Part shown: one piece after another, positions 1-11,838 of the stretch
Position numbering within the stretch: position 1 is the first letter of the stretch
How the letters are laid out: the number at the start of each line of letters is the position of its first letter
Assembly (NCBI GenBank): GCA_013339895.1
Contig: JABACO010000020.1
Location: forward strand, 6,985,893-7,049,892
Reading direction: 5' to 3'
Origin: Ephydatia muelleri
Lineage: Eukaryota; Porifera; Demospongiae; Spongillida; Spongillidae
DNA length: 64,000 nt
Made by a program: the position numbers and the translations under genes
The notes under the pieces: generated by a model
Seen by the model: only the letters and a program-made list of their open reading frames with translations
Databases searched by the model: none
What the model was told of the DNA's origin: nothing

Positions 1-812
1 NNNNNNNNNNNNNNNNNNNNNNNNNNNNNNNNNNNNNNNNNNNNNNNNNNNNNNNNNNNNNNNNNNNNNNNNNNNNNNNNNNNNNNNNNNNNNNNNNNNN
101 NNNNNNNNNNNNNNNNNNNNNNNNNNNNNNNNNNNNNNNNNNNNNNNNNNNNNNNNNNNNNNNNNNNNNNNNNNNNNNNNNNNNNNNNNNNNNNNNNNNN
201 NNNNNNNNNNNNNNNNNNNNNNNNNNNNNNNNNNNNNNNNNNNNNNNNNNNNNNNNNNNNNNNNNNNNNNNNNNNNNNNNNNNNNNNNNNNNNNNNNNNN
301 NNNNNNNNNNNNNNNNNNNNNNNNNNNNNNNNNNNNNNNNNNNNNNNNNNNNNNNNNNNNNNNNNNNNNNNNNNNNNNNNNNNNNNNNNNNNNNNNNNNN
401 NNNNNNNNNNNNNNNNNNNNNNNNNNNNNNNNNNNNNNNNNNNNNNNNNNNNNNNNNNNNNNNNNNNNNNNNNNNNNNNNNNNNNNNNNNNNNNNNNNNN
501 NNNNNNNNNNNNNNNNNNNNNNNNNNNNNNNNNNNNNNNNNNNNNNNNNNNNNNNNNNNNNNNNNNNNNNNNNNNNNNNNNNNNNNNNNNNNNNNNNNNN
601 NNNNNNNNNNNNNNNNNNNNNNNNNNNNNNNNNNNNNNNNNNNNNNNNNNNNNNNNNNNNNNNNNNNNNNNNNNNNNNNNNNNNNNNNNNNNNNNNNNNN
701 NNNNNNNNNNNNNNNNNNNNNNNNNNNNNNNNNNNNNNNNNNNNNNNNNNNNNNNNNNNNNNNNNNNNNNNNNNNNNNNNNNNNNNNNNNNNNNNNNNNN
801 NNNNNNNNNNNN
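1..812. other. Assembly gap (N)
   Basis: Run of N. The two internal gaps are exactly 1000 N, so this is probably the last 812 bases of a third fixed-size scaffold gap. Nothing can be read here. Confidence 0.97.
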
Positions 813-1158
813 CCATTCCCCCTTCACTAGTAAGACCCTCAGTGTTTACTGATATGAACTGGATGGTGTTCTTGAGGCTGACGGCCTGAACAAAGACATT
901 AAATCAGTGAACCAATAGTCTGATGCACCCAGATTCTATTGAATCTAAGGCTATAGTCTGACGCTTGAATCTAAGGCCATAGTGACGCACCCAGAATTGT
1001 AACTTTGATTTGATTGATTTCTCTACAGTAGAGGCAACAACAAAGGCATTTCAGCTCACACAAGGGGTACATGTGTGAGTAACTACACTGTAATTAAATG
1101 CTCCGTTCTCTACAGTTGTCACGCCAGTACCTAGTATGCGATTGACTAGCATAGATTG

Positions 1159-4100
1159 CCCATGAAAAGGAGGATAGGCCCATGAAGGAGGGTAGACCCA
1201 TGAAGGAGGGTAGGCCCATGAGGAGGGTAGGCCCATGAAGGAGGGGAGGCCCATGAAGGAGGGTAAAGCCCATGAAGGAGAGGGGGCCCATGAAGGAGGG
1301 TAAGCCCATGAAGGAGGTAGGCCCATGAAGGAGTGTAGTTCATGAAGGAGGGTAGGCAGTAGGCCCATGAAGGAGGGTAGGCCCATGAAGGAGAGTAGAC
1401 CATGAAGGAGGATAGGCCCATGAAGGAGGGTAGGCCCATGAAGGAGGGTAGGCAGTAGGTCCATGAAGGGGGGTAGGCCCATGAAGGAGGGTAAGCCCAT
1501 GAAAAGAGGGCAGGCCCATGAAGGAGGATAGGCCCATGAAGGAGGATAGGCCCATGAAGAAGGGTAGGCCCATGAAGGAGGGTAGGCCCATGAAGGAGGG
1601 TAGGCCCATGAAGGAGGGTAGGCCCATAAAGGAGGGTAGACCCATGAAGGAGGGTAGGCCCATGAAGGAGGGTAGGCCCATAAAGGAGGGTAGGCCCATG
1701 AAGGAGGGCAGGCCCGAAGGAGGGTAGGCCCATGAAGGAGGATAGGCCCATGAGGAGGGTAGGCCCATGAAGGAGGGTTGGCCCATGAAAGGGTAGACCC
1801 ATGAAGGAGGATAGACCCATGAAGGAAGGTAGGCCCATGAAGAAGGGTAGACCCATGAAGGAGGGTAGGCCCATGAAGGAGGGTAGACCCATGAAGGAGG
1901 GTAGACCCATGAAGAAGGGTAGGCCCATGAAGGAGGGTAGGCCCATGAAGGAGGGTAGACCCATGAAGGAGGGTAGGCCCATGAAGGAGGGTAGGCCCAT
2001 AAAGGAGGGTAGGCCCATGAAGGAGGGCAGGCCCATGAAGGAGGGTAGGCCCATGAAGGAGGATAGGCCCATGAAGGAGGGTAGGCCCATGAAGGAGGGT
2101 AGGCAGTAGGTCCATGAAGGGGGGTAGGCCCATGAAGGAGGGTAAGCCCATGAAAAGAGGGCAGGCCCATGAAGGAGGGCAGGCCCATGAAGGAGGGTAG
2201 ACCCATGAAGGAGGTAGGCCCATGAAGGAGGGTAGGCCCATAAAGGAGGGTAGGCCCATGAAGGAGGGCAGGCCCATGAAGGAGGGTAGGCCCATGAAGG
2301 AGGATAGGCCCATGAAGGAGGGTAGGCCCATGAAGGAGGGTTGGCCCATGAAAGGGTAGACCCATGAAGGAGGATAGACCCATGAAGGAAGGTAGGCCCA
2401 TGAAGAAGGGTAGACCCATGAAGGAGGGTAGGCCCATGAAGGAGGGTAGACCCATGAAGGAGGGTAGACCCATGAAGAAGGGTAGGCCCATGAAGGAGGG
2501 TAGGCCCATGAAGGAGGGTAGACCCATGAAGGAGGGTAGGCCCATGAAGGAGTGTAGGTTCATGAAGGAGGGTAGGCAGTAGGCCATGAAGGAGGGTAGG
2601 CCATGAAGGAGAGTAGACCCATGAAGGAGGATAGGCCCATGAAGGAGGGTAGGCCCATGAAGGAGGGTAGGCAGTAGGTCCATGAAGGGGGGAGGCCCAT
2701 GAAGGAGGGTAAGCCATGAAAAGAGGGCAGGCCCATGAAGGAGGATAGGCCCATGAAGAAGGGTAGGCCCATGAAGGAGGGTAGGCCCATGAAGGAGGGT
2801 AGGCCCATGAAGGAGGGTAGGCCCATAAAGGAGGGTAGACCCATGAAGGAGGGTAGGCCCATGAAGGAGGGTAGGCCCATAAAGGAGGGTAGGCCCATGA
2901 AGGAGGGCAGGCCCATGAAGGAGGGTAGGCCATGAAGGAGGATAGGCCCATGAAGGAGGGTAGGCAGTAGGTCCATGAAGGGGGTAGGCCCATGAAGGAG
3001 GGTAAGCCCATGAAAGAGGGCAGGCCCATGAAGGAGGATAGGCCCATGAAGAAGGGTAGGCCCATGAAGGAGGGTAGGCCATGAAGGAGGGTAGACCCAT
3101 GAAGGAGGGTTGGCCCATGAAGGGGGGTAGGTCCATGAAGGAGGATAGACCCATGAAGGAAGGTAGGCCCATGAAGAAGGGTAGACCCATGAAGGAGGGT
3201 AGGCCCATGAAGGAGGGTAGACCCATGAAGGAGGGTAGACCCATGAAGAAGGGTAGGCCCATGAAGGAGGGTAGGCCATGAAGGAGGGTAGACCCATGAA
3301 GGAGGGTAGGCCCATGAAGGAGTGTAGGTTCATGAAGGAGGGTAGGCAGTAGGCCCATGAAGGAGGGTAGGCCCATGAAGGAGAGTAGACCCATGAAGGA
3401 GGATAGGCCCATGAAGGAGGGGGCCCATGAAGGAGGGTAGGCAGTAGGTCCATGAAGGGGGGTAGGCCCATGAAGGAGGGTAAGCCCATGAAAAGAGGGC
3501 AGGCCCATGAAGGAGGGCAGGCCCATGAAGGAGGTTAGGCCCATAAAGGAGGGTAGGCCCATGAATAAGGCAGGCCCACGAAGGAGGGTAGGCAGTAGGC
3601 CCATGAAGGGGGGTAGGCCCATGAATAAGGGCAGGCCCATGAAGGAGGGTAGGCCATGAAGGAGGGTAGACCCATGAAGGAGGATAGACCCATGAAGGAG
3701 GGTAGGCCCATGACACAGGGTAGGCTCATGAAGAAGGGTAGACCCATGAAGGAGGGTAGGCCCATGAAGGGGGGTAAGCCCATGAAGAGGATAGACCCAT
3801 GAAGGGGGTAGGCCCATGAAGGAGGGTAGGCCCATGAAGCAGGGTAGGCTCATGAAGAAGGGTAGACCCATGAAGGAGGGTAGGCCCGTGAAGGAGGGTA
3901 GACCCATGAAGGAGGGTAGACCCATGAAGGAGGGTAGGCCCATGAATGAGGGTAGGCCCATGAATGAGGGTAGGCCCATGAAGGAGGGTAGGCCCATGAA
4001 AGAGGGCAGGCCCATGAGGGAGGTAGGCCCATGAAGGAGGGTAGGCCCATGAAGGAGGGTAGACCCATGAAGGAGGGTAGGCCCATGAAGGAGGGTAGGC

Positions 4101-4960
4101 CCATGAAGGAGGGTAGACCCATGAAGGAGGGTAGGCCCATGAAGGAGGGTAGGCCCATGAAGGAGGGTAGGCCCATGAAGGAGGGTAGGCCCATGAAGGA
4201 GGGTAGGCCCATGAAGGAGGGTAGGCCCATGAATGAGGGTAGACCCATGAAGGAGGGTAGACCCATGAAGGAGGGTAGGCCCATGAATGAGGGTAGGCCC
4301 TGAAGAGGGTAGGCCCATGAAAGAGGGCAGGCCCATGAAGGGAGGTAGGCCCATGAAGGAGGGTAGACCCATGAAGGAGGGTAGGCCCATGAAGGGGGGT
4401 AGCCCATGAAGGAGGGTAGCCCATGAAGGAGGGTAGGCCCATGAAGGAGGATAGGCCCATGAAAGAGGGCAGGCCCATGAAGGGAGGTAGGCCCATGAAG
4501 GAGGGTAGGCCCATGAAGGAGGGTAGACCCATGAAGGAGGGTAGGCCCATGAAGGAGGGTAGGCCCATGAAGGGGGTAGGCCCATGAAGGAGGGTAGGCC
4601 CATGAAGGAGGGTAGGCCCATGAAGGAGGGTAGACCCATGAAGGAGGGTAGGCCCATGAAGGAGGGTAGGCCCATGAAGGAGGGTAGGCCCATGAAGGAG
4701 GGTAGGCCCATGAAGGAGGGTAGGCCCATGAAGGAGGGTAGGCCCATGAAGGAGGGTAGGCCCATGAAGGGGGTAGGCCCATGAAGGGGGGTAGGCCCAT
4801 GAAGGAGGGTAGGCCCATGAAGAAGGTAGGCCCATGAAGGGAGGTAGGCCCATGAAACGGAGGATAGGCCCATGACGGAGGGTAGGCCCATGAAGGAGGG
4901 AAGGCCCATGAAGGGGTAGGCCCATGAAGGGGGGTAGGCCCATGAAGGGGGGTAGGTCAA
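1159..4960 (+). repeat. 18-bp minisatellite, about 3.8 kb
   Basis: About 200 tandem copies of an 18-bp unit with core CCCATGAAGGAGGGTAGG, with common variants (GAAGAAGGG, AATGAGGG, TAGAC for TAGGC, CATAAAG) and higher-order blocks marked by AGGCAGTAGG. Because 18 is a multiple of three and the unit has no stop in several frames, it yields long spurious frames (MKEGRP repeats on plus; MGLPSF, HGPTLL and SWAYPP repeats on minus). By comparison with contigs B and C it lies inside NAT9 intron 4. The matching array in contig C is about 2.4 kb. Confidence 0.95.
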
Positions 4961-5693
4961 TGAATAGGTTGCTGTTGGTCGGCTTGGAGAGCTACCAGCC
5001 ATGACGATGGTCATGGTGGTATGATTTGGTCAGTGAAGGTACCCACACCATAGGGATCATTAGAACATGGTATGCAAGGAAGGGTAGGTGTTCAGCAGCC
5101 AGGCTAGCTGCCAGACAGAGTGGCTGTTGTATAGAGCTAACCAGCTTATAGACACTGTACAAATGCATGCATGACCAGGAACCAAACACAACTAATCTGG
5201 TCAACTCTGTTGTAGATTGTGATTAGATGAGATGATATGATATCCTAAGAGAAGGTGGGGCACTTCCAGCTGGGACATACATCCCCCACACACACACACT
5301 CCATGCCGGAAGTTACTTCCAACCAAGGTCTCAGGCAATGCTCTGAACAGCAGACTGATCAAATCATCAATATGTTAATCAATTATTGAAGGTTCTTAGG
5401 GTGGGCCACAGGCTCATAAGGTTTAGGGATGGCACTGAAGGCATCTAGCTAAGCCACCCCCTTTCCGAATCTGTCATTGAATTTCACCCATCTCCCACCT
5501 CCACTCCACCTCCACGCTGTTTCAAAGAAACCATGCTCGTCGGAGGGGGTGCTTGGGCGCCATCTTGGGGTCATTAAATACTCTAGCTAAACAACATTTA
5601 CACAGCTGTGCAGCAGCAGGCTGAGAAGATACTTGGGGGTTAGGGTTTAGGGTTTAGGGTACACACACCTTTGGCGCGCGAACTAGATCAACT
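4961..5693. other. Intronic sequence, no gene recognised
   Basis: Unique sequence between the minisatellite and the foldback element. It contains a short telomere-like tract near 5636-5660. No splice-bounded frame with recognisable similarity was seen on either strand. Confidence 0.6.
5636..5660 (+). repeat. Short TTTAGGG-like interstitial tract
   Basis: GGGGTTAGGGTTTAGGGTTT followed by AGGGT: about three copies of a TTTAGGG heptamer. Present in the same place in contig C (54936-54961). Too short to be a telomere remnant with any certainty. Confidence 0.6.
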
Positions 5694-6958
5694 TGGGTCA
5701 ATACACCTCATTTGACAAAGCAGATGGACAGCACCTCTCAGATTTTGATGCAACTTCCCATATATAGTTGTCTTCATTTAAGAAGACAGGTGACCATTAT
5801 TACTTTAATGGTTTAGGAGATACGCATTGCTGAATAATGACCACATTACTGATAAGTTCAACTTTGAAATGCCTTATCTTTATCCCCACTTTGAACATAG
5901 TTGCATGTTTGACATCAAATCCAAGATCTTAGGATTTACAATCAATATATGATATGCATTTTGGAGGGAAGTCAAAGGGTTAAACAATAAATCAGTTTAC
6001 TGTATGAAGAAGGTTGAAAATCACCAATTTTTTTTTGAGTGGATTTAACAATAAGTGTGGCTAAGTGGGTTACATAACATTCCAACCTCAGCAATCAAAA
6101 CTCTAATGTAAACTGTTTACACTAACATGTGGATGGACATAGCAAATGAAGAAATTCACTTCTACAAGTCATGCTTCCCGACTTGTAGAAGTGAATTGTC
6201 TTCACCCACAACTACCTGCAAAATCATATGTTCACCCACGGGCACCAGGACATACTTACACTGGTGAGTCCCTCAACAGCTACAGGACGGACTTACTCTT
6301 TAACAAGCCAGGAAATCATGGCAGCAACGCACGCACTTGCTACTTAGTGTTAATGTACGTATCTATTATTAAAGGCATAGGTAGTACACACGCTATGTCC
6401 ATCCATGTTAGTGTAAACAGTTTACATTATAGTTTTGATTGCTGAGGTTGGAATGTTATGTAACCCACTTAGCCACACTTATTGTTAAATCCACTCAAAA
6501 TGGCAGTTGCACATAAAACCATTTGAGGTTCTCAGGGGTTATTCATAATCAACATTTTTATTTTGCAAAAACACTAAGTTCAATGTTGTATCCACACTGG
6601 TAAAAAAAAAGTGGTGATTATCAACCTTCTTCATACAGTATTTGTGAAATCTCTGTTATAAAAGATTTATTGTTTAACCCTTTGACTTCCCTCCAAAATG
6701 CATATCATATATTGATTGTAAATCCTAAGATCTTGGATTTGATGTCAAACATGCAACTATGTTCAAAGTGGGGATAAAGATAAGGCATTCAAAGTTGAAC
6801 TTATCAGTAATGTGGTTAATTGTTCAGCAATGCGTATCTCCTAACCATTAGGTTATTAAAGTAATAAATGGTCAAAATGAAGACAACTATATGGGAAGTT
6901 GCATCAAAATCTGAGAGGTGCTGTCAATCTGCTTTGTCAAATGAGGTGCATTGACCCA
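5694..6958. mobile_element. Foldback element with about 0.5-kb inverted arms
   Basis: The left arm (about 5694-6143) reappears as its reverse complement in the right arm (about 6392-6958). The outer ends read TGGGTCAATACACCTCATTT on the left, and the reverse complement of the right end differs there by one base. The arms diverge by small indels. The loop of about 250 bp starts with a second, perfect small palindrome built on AATTCACTTCTACAAGTC. No transposase frame is visible, so this is a non-autonomous, foldback-type MITE. A target-site duplication could not be fixed. It sits in NAT9 intron 4. Confidence 0.8.
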
Positions 6959-7796
6959 CTTTTCATCCGTTGTCGAAGAACAGCTTGTGATAAAATCTTC
7001 GATCTTTCAGTCAATGAAGAGGGCACCCATACTGAGCACAACCTGCACCATAGTATCTTTCCCTAGGGTTTGAACAGTAATCCATCCACATGAGCTCTAC
7101 AATGCACATTGTGCATATTTGATTGTTGTCAAAACAGACCTTCTTAATCTTGACTTTTAAAATGGCTCTATCAGCAATATACAGAGGCTGGGAGGGAGAA
7201 GGAGGGAGTGACAAGCTCTACATAGAATAATGATATTTGATTGAAAAAAACGGACTGTAGGTTGTTCTTTGGGTGTCACAAGACGTTTATAGTGAGGATA
7301 CAATCATATGCTGGACGAATTCATTATGTCTGTTGGTGAGGCTTGTCATTATTTGAGTCCTAGTTTTGCTGTGCTTGAAGTGGAGTTTAGGCAGATAGGA
7401 TAAAAGGGTACAAGGCAGCTGGAGATGAAGACAATTGCGTTTAGTTAGCAAGCATACTAAGTTGCCCCCACATTCACCAAGCATGTCTTCAAAGAACACA
7501 GGAGTGTATCTAACGCAACTACAACAGCTTGTTAAACTGTTGCCCCTAATGGGTGTAAGACATTTCTATGGCAGTTTCAATGGAGCACAACACATTACAT
7601 CATTCGCTCATGACCCCCCCCCCCCCCCCCCCCCAACCGTTATGGCTGTAGTCTTCTGGTCACCATTTGGAAGCGTATTTCTTACTCGATGCATGTTGTG
7701 ACACCTAGTTTGGGAGTTGGAACTTGCGGTCTGGGTGGTAGCTTGGAACTTATGGATCTGTTTTGGGCAAAATGATATTCAAAACAGTACAGTCTA
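6959..7796. other. Intronic sequence with one cysteine-rich minus frame
   Basis: Inside NAT9 intron 4. The only thing of note is a minus-strand frame ending at 7011, preceded by a good acceptor (TTCTCCCTCCCAG, near 7194), whose last 40 residues hold six cysteines. It is out of phase with NAT9 exon 4 and was not recognised. The rest shows nothing. Confidence 0.4.
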
Positions 7797-8003
7797 CGCA
7801 AAGGGTCACATTGATAGTACTGCTATGTCACATTGATAGTCCTGCTATGACACAGTCCTGCTATGACACATTGATAGACCTGCTATGACACATTGATAGA
7901 CCTGCTATGACATTGATAGACCTGCTATGACACATTGATAGACCTGCTATGACACATTGATAGACCTGCTATACTCCTATGACACATTGATAGTCCTGCT
8001 ATG
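7797..8003 (+). repeat. 22-bp tandem array
   Basis: Units of about 22 bp built on CATTGATAGACCTGCTATGA, around eight to nine copies, some shortened. The contig C counterpart (57117-57250) has fewer copies. Located just downstream, in the sense of transcription, of NAT9 exon 4. Confidence 0.85.
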
Positions 8004-8026
8004 ACCATACATGCACCATCATTCAC

Positions 8027-9497
8027 CTGGGATCATAATGTCCACTTCTGCAGCATAATTCTGAGGCATATTGAAGAAAAGATTCACATCGCCCACCATG
8101 CAGTCTGTAAGAGAAAGTGAGGAAGAGAGGGTGATGGTTAAAAGTGTGCACCTACATCTGCACTGCACTAGAACACCAGTATTCTACATAACACAAACAA
8201 TAGTCTAATGTGTTAACGTACCCCAGAGAAATGGAATCCAGTGCAGTTGTGTACAATTAATGCAATTACAAAAAGGGTCGGATTGTGTCTATTGGAGAGT
8301 AGACTGCATTAGTATTCACACATTAGTTGAACTGAACTCGTACTAGGGCGGTTCATGACTATGACACATAGCTGGGTGTAACATGAGGCTTCCAAATGGC
8401 CAACTGCATGTGTATTTTCATTCATTAGATGATGCATGCTAGATAAAAGCCTCGGATGCAGCACATGTTCAACATAGATGCTACATAAGAGGTGTTCACA
8501 TATCTAGTAACATTTCACGCCTGCAAGTGCAGACATACAATCCACTTCAGCTATTAATTTCACATATAGGAATCACTCATCTCCCGCCCCCCCTCCCTCC
8601 TTTCTTCACTCTGGCACTGTTTGCTAGCATATTCTTCTCAAGGTGTTGCACCATGGATTCCACATTTGAGACAAAATGGTACGTATGCCTATGGTTGGTT
8701 CTGTCTACTGGAAGATAGGACACTCCATTCTAACAACTATGGCTGGCCGCAGTGTATATCAACATGTGTTTGCTTGGGAATCACACCTTTGAAAGTACAT
8801 ATTCACACAACAGTACCTTATATGGTGATATATAATTTGGCTTAATTTTATTATTTGTTCACGTATTTGTTTACAGCCAATGAGGCAGAATGTTGCCATC
8901 GAAACAGGATCCATGCTTTGGAAGGGTTCATTGATAAATTCAAACCTTACGGCCTCATTACAGACATCAAATTCACAAGGAATCAGTACAATTCCTAATT
9001 TTGCATACAACTCGGATGTCTAATACCACATATCCACTTCTTCATTAGTAATTTGAACACACTAGCATATATATATATACCTTTTCAGATGACATTTCTT
9101 GGTCGTACTGCTGCTTCTCTAGTACTAGAATGTGCATTCTATAGGAAAATAAGATGTCAATGATATTAAAATCACGTTTTGTGATTATATATTAGCGACT
9201 GGGGACCGGGCACGCGCGGGCAGCTGAAAACTCACTATCGTCATCCAAGTACCACTTGCGCTGCATCTCGTGCTCCTGCTCTATGGAGAGAGCTCGGAAG
9301 CGGTCAGTTCTCTGAGAGTGGGGTCCATCATCCATTGATGGTATCTTGACATCGCGCGCGCACACACACACACATATGCACGTCCATACAGTGCCATTGA
9401 CCGACATCAAAGGTGAACTACTTATCGACGTTGCAATGGCAATAAGGTACTAAAATGACCTTCTCACCAACGAGGAGAAATCGCGCTTGCGATACAT
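8027..9497 (-). CDS. NAT9: NAT9 exons 1-4, second assembled copy with indels
   Basis: Minus-strand exons at 9422-9497, 9236-9344, 9081-9138 and 8027-8104 match those of the better copy in contig C (57273-58751). Exon 4 is identical in length and reads MVGDVNLF, a GNAT-family strand typical of NAT9. Exons 1 and 2 are each one base shorter than in contig C and exon 3 is two bases shorter, which creates a TAG. The exon 1 donor also reads GTAGTT instead of GTAAGT. The damage is confined to single bases, so consensus error is more likely than a real pseudogene. The three 3' exons would lie left of position 813 and are not in this contig. Confidence 0.8.
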
Positions 9498-10015
9498 TCT
9501 AATTAGTACCCCACTCTCCTAAACTTGACAACATAATAATTTTTTCTTGCGTGATGCATTTCTATAGCTACACCTCAGTCACTTATGATCAGCTACTTAT
9601 GGGAGAGCTTGTCGCATCTGTGCAATGCAAGGCATGCAGATTTCTTTTCAGACTACTGTTTTCTTGTGTTTGGTAGTGTGAATGGCGACCAATTGGTACA
9701 AATATAGAAAAGCATTAGTATATTCAGTCCGGGTAGCAACTGCAAGCATCATATAGCCTGGGACGTTACCCGGCTATCCCCTGTGGAATGATGGCCACAC
9801 TTTGCAGGCATATTGCCAACACTCACTTCAAACACACCAAGGGCATCAACATATGCGTGGTGTGTCTTCATATTGCACAGATGTTCTAGTCTATACGTTA
9901 TCCGCTACTGTCTCTGAGACAGGTCTCATCTGCTTCACACAATGCCACACACACACCATTCCATATGTTTGCCATGACAACTGGAACATTATCATGGTGC
10001 TCGGCATTCAAGTTG
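9498..10015. promoter_or_regulatory. Start of the intergenic space between divergent NAT9 and GPCR1
   Basis: NAT9 starts at 9497 on minus and GPCR1 at 11839 on plus, so 9498-11838 separates divergently transcribed genes and should carry both promoters. No clear TATA box was found in this part. Confidence 0.4.
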
Positions 10016-10660
10016 TCGTATCATGTGAATAGGTGCAGTTTGCCCATCTTTTGCAGCTCAAGAGGTGTATCATGTGAATAGGTGCAGTTTGCCCATCCTT
10101 TGCAGCTCAAGAGGTGTTATCATGTGAATAGGTGCAGTTGCCCATCTTTTGCAGCTCAAGAGGTGTATCATGTGAATAGGTGCAGTTGCCCATCTTTTGT
10201 AGCTCAAGAGGGTTGTATCATGTGAATAGGTGCAGTTTCCATCTTTTGCAGCTCAAGAGGTGTATCATGTGAATAGGTGCAGTTTGCCCATCTTTTTGCA
10301 GCTCCAAGAGGTGTATCATGTTGAATAGGTGCAGTTTGCCATCTTTTGCAGCTCAAGAGGTTGTCTCATGTGAATAGGTGCAGTTTGCCCATTCTTTTGC
10401 AGCTCAAGAGGTGTATCATGTGAATAGGTGCAGTTTTGCCCATCTTTTGCAGCTCAAGAGGTGTATCATGTGAATAGGTGCAGTTTGCCCATCTTTTGCA
10501 GCTCAAGAGGTGTATCATGTGAATAGGTGCAGTTTGCCCATCTTTTGCAGCTCAAGAGGTGTATCATGTGAATAGGTGCAGTTTGCCCATCTTTTGCAGC
10601 TCAAGAGGTGTATCATGTGAATAGGTGCAGTTTGCCCATCTTTGCAGCTCAAGAGGTGTA
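10016..10660 (+). repeat. 49-bp minisatellite, about 13 copies
   Basis: Tandem 49-bp unit containing ATCATGTGAATAGGTGCAG and CCCATCTTTTGCAGCTCAAG. The contig A copy has about 13 units with many single-base slips; the contig C copy (59272-59620) has about seven cleaner units. It lies in the NAT9-GPCR1 intergenic space. Confidence 0.92.
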
Positions 10661-11838
10661 TTATTCATTGAAACGACGCACTGCAGGTTCACGAGACCTT
10701 ACAAATTGTGACCACGAAGAGTGACAGGAGACCAAGTAAATGTTGATACATAAGTTGCTCAATGTAGTAGAGAAATAAGCTTTGCTCGCTTGTCATGTAT
10801 CTTCTTGTCAGCTAGATGGCAGGTATATTCCGATTTGGTAAATATAGATCTACAGCTTGTGGCTTATCTTCTGTTACTATTCACCACATGTTCCCTTTTA
10901 GCTTTTACACCTTGAACCTACCTGTATGCCTCTTCAAAGATGGAAACAAAATATGTAAAGTTGGGGTTCAACGAGAACACGAGCGTATAAATGAAGAAAT
11001 GAAAAACACTTGTGGAGCATTTATCCTATTTCCTTCTAAGTGTGGAATTAAAATTGTATGATTCCATTCAGAAGCAGCATGGACCGGAGATGAAACTGCT
11101 ACAGAGTCTTTGTCACTTGTGATTCTGGTCTATGTTCTGTTGTTTTTATTTTACAATCGAGTTCATCTTGGGCATTACTGCTCATGTGCAAATATATGTG
11201 CACAGGGGCTGGACTAAGAGGGAAAGGTAGGTAAAGTGAGGTGGTACAACAAAATATTAGCTCCTTCTGATCTCCAGTATGATGACTTTGCCCTTTCCTC
11301 TTTCCTTCCACCCCATACACCTACTCCACACAGTGTGGCACACTAGCTTATTGATCATTCCAAAGGATTACTACCCCCTCCCCTCCCACAGATAAACACC
11401 CGTGCACACCTCTGTAATGTTGCTCAATACTATAGTGCATGGTCTAAAATGATGAAAACGAAGGTGTTAAAATTTGCAGGTGTTTAAAATTTGCAGGCGT
11501 GGAGGTGGATATTGATATTTCCCTCAATCTCCTAGGATACTCAGACCTAATTAGGGTTGGGGGAATTGAAGCGCCTTTACCAATATGGCTTCTCTCCGCC
11601 CCTGGATTTGACAATTAACGAGTCTGTCAAATATGAAGAACGAATCCGCACTCATTATCTTTACACGTGTACACGTGTATCCGTTACTAGAAAGAGAGTG
11701 AGAGAGTAGAAGAGCGCTAGATAGAAGGGGAGGGGAGGGGAGGAGGAGGGAGGGGTATTGGTCTGGAGCCGGAAGTACCAAATAGTTAATGTTGTAAATA
11801 AAACTATTTTTACGTCGAATATTACAATACTTGTAACG
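10661..11838. other. GPCR1 upstream region
   Basis: Non-repetitive sequence between the 49-bp array and GPCR1. Short open frames occur (for example 10816-11061) but show no splice support or family resemblance. Its right end carries the paired E-boxes listed separately and a G-rich GGGGAGGGGAGG stretch near 11727. Confidence 0.5.
11664..11677. promoter_or_regulatory. Two CACGTG E-boxes, 8 bp apart
   Basis: ACACGTGTACACGTGT contains two palindromic CACGTG hexamers about 165 bp upstream of the chosen GPCR1 start. CACGTG is the core site of bHLH factors such as USF, MYC/MAX and CLOCK. Preserved at 60614-60627 in contig C. Function is inferred from the motif only. Confidence 0.4.

Noticed and set aside
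1051-5014. Very long minus-strand frames (up to 1224 codons) and many MKEGRP plus-strand frames
   Set aside because: They are the 18-bp array read in different frames; they have no unique domain, change frame at each irregular unit, and lie within a NAT9 intron.
10016-10660. CRISPR-like regular repeats
   Set aside because: The 49-bp and other arrays are head-to-tail tandem units without unique spacers, in a eukaryotic gene-containing context, and no cas genes are present.
10816-11061. 81-codon plus frame MAGIFRFGKYRS...
   Set aside because: No domain, no splice support, and the frame is disrupted in the contig C copy.
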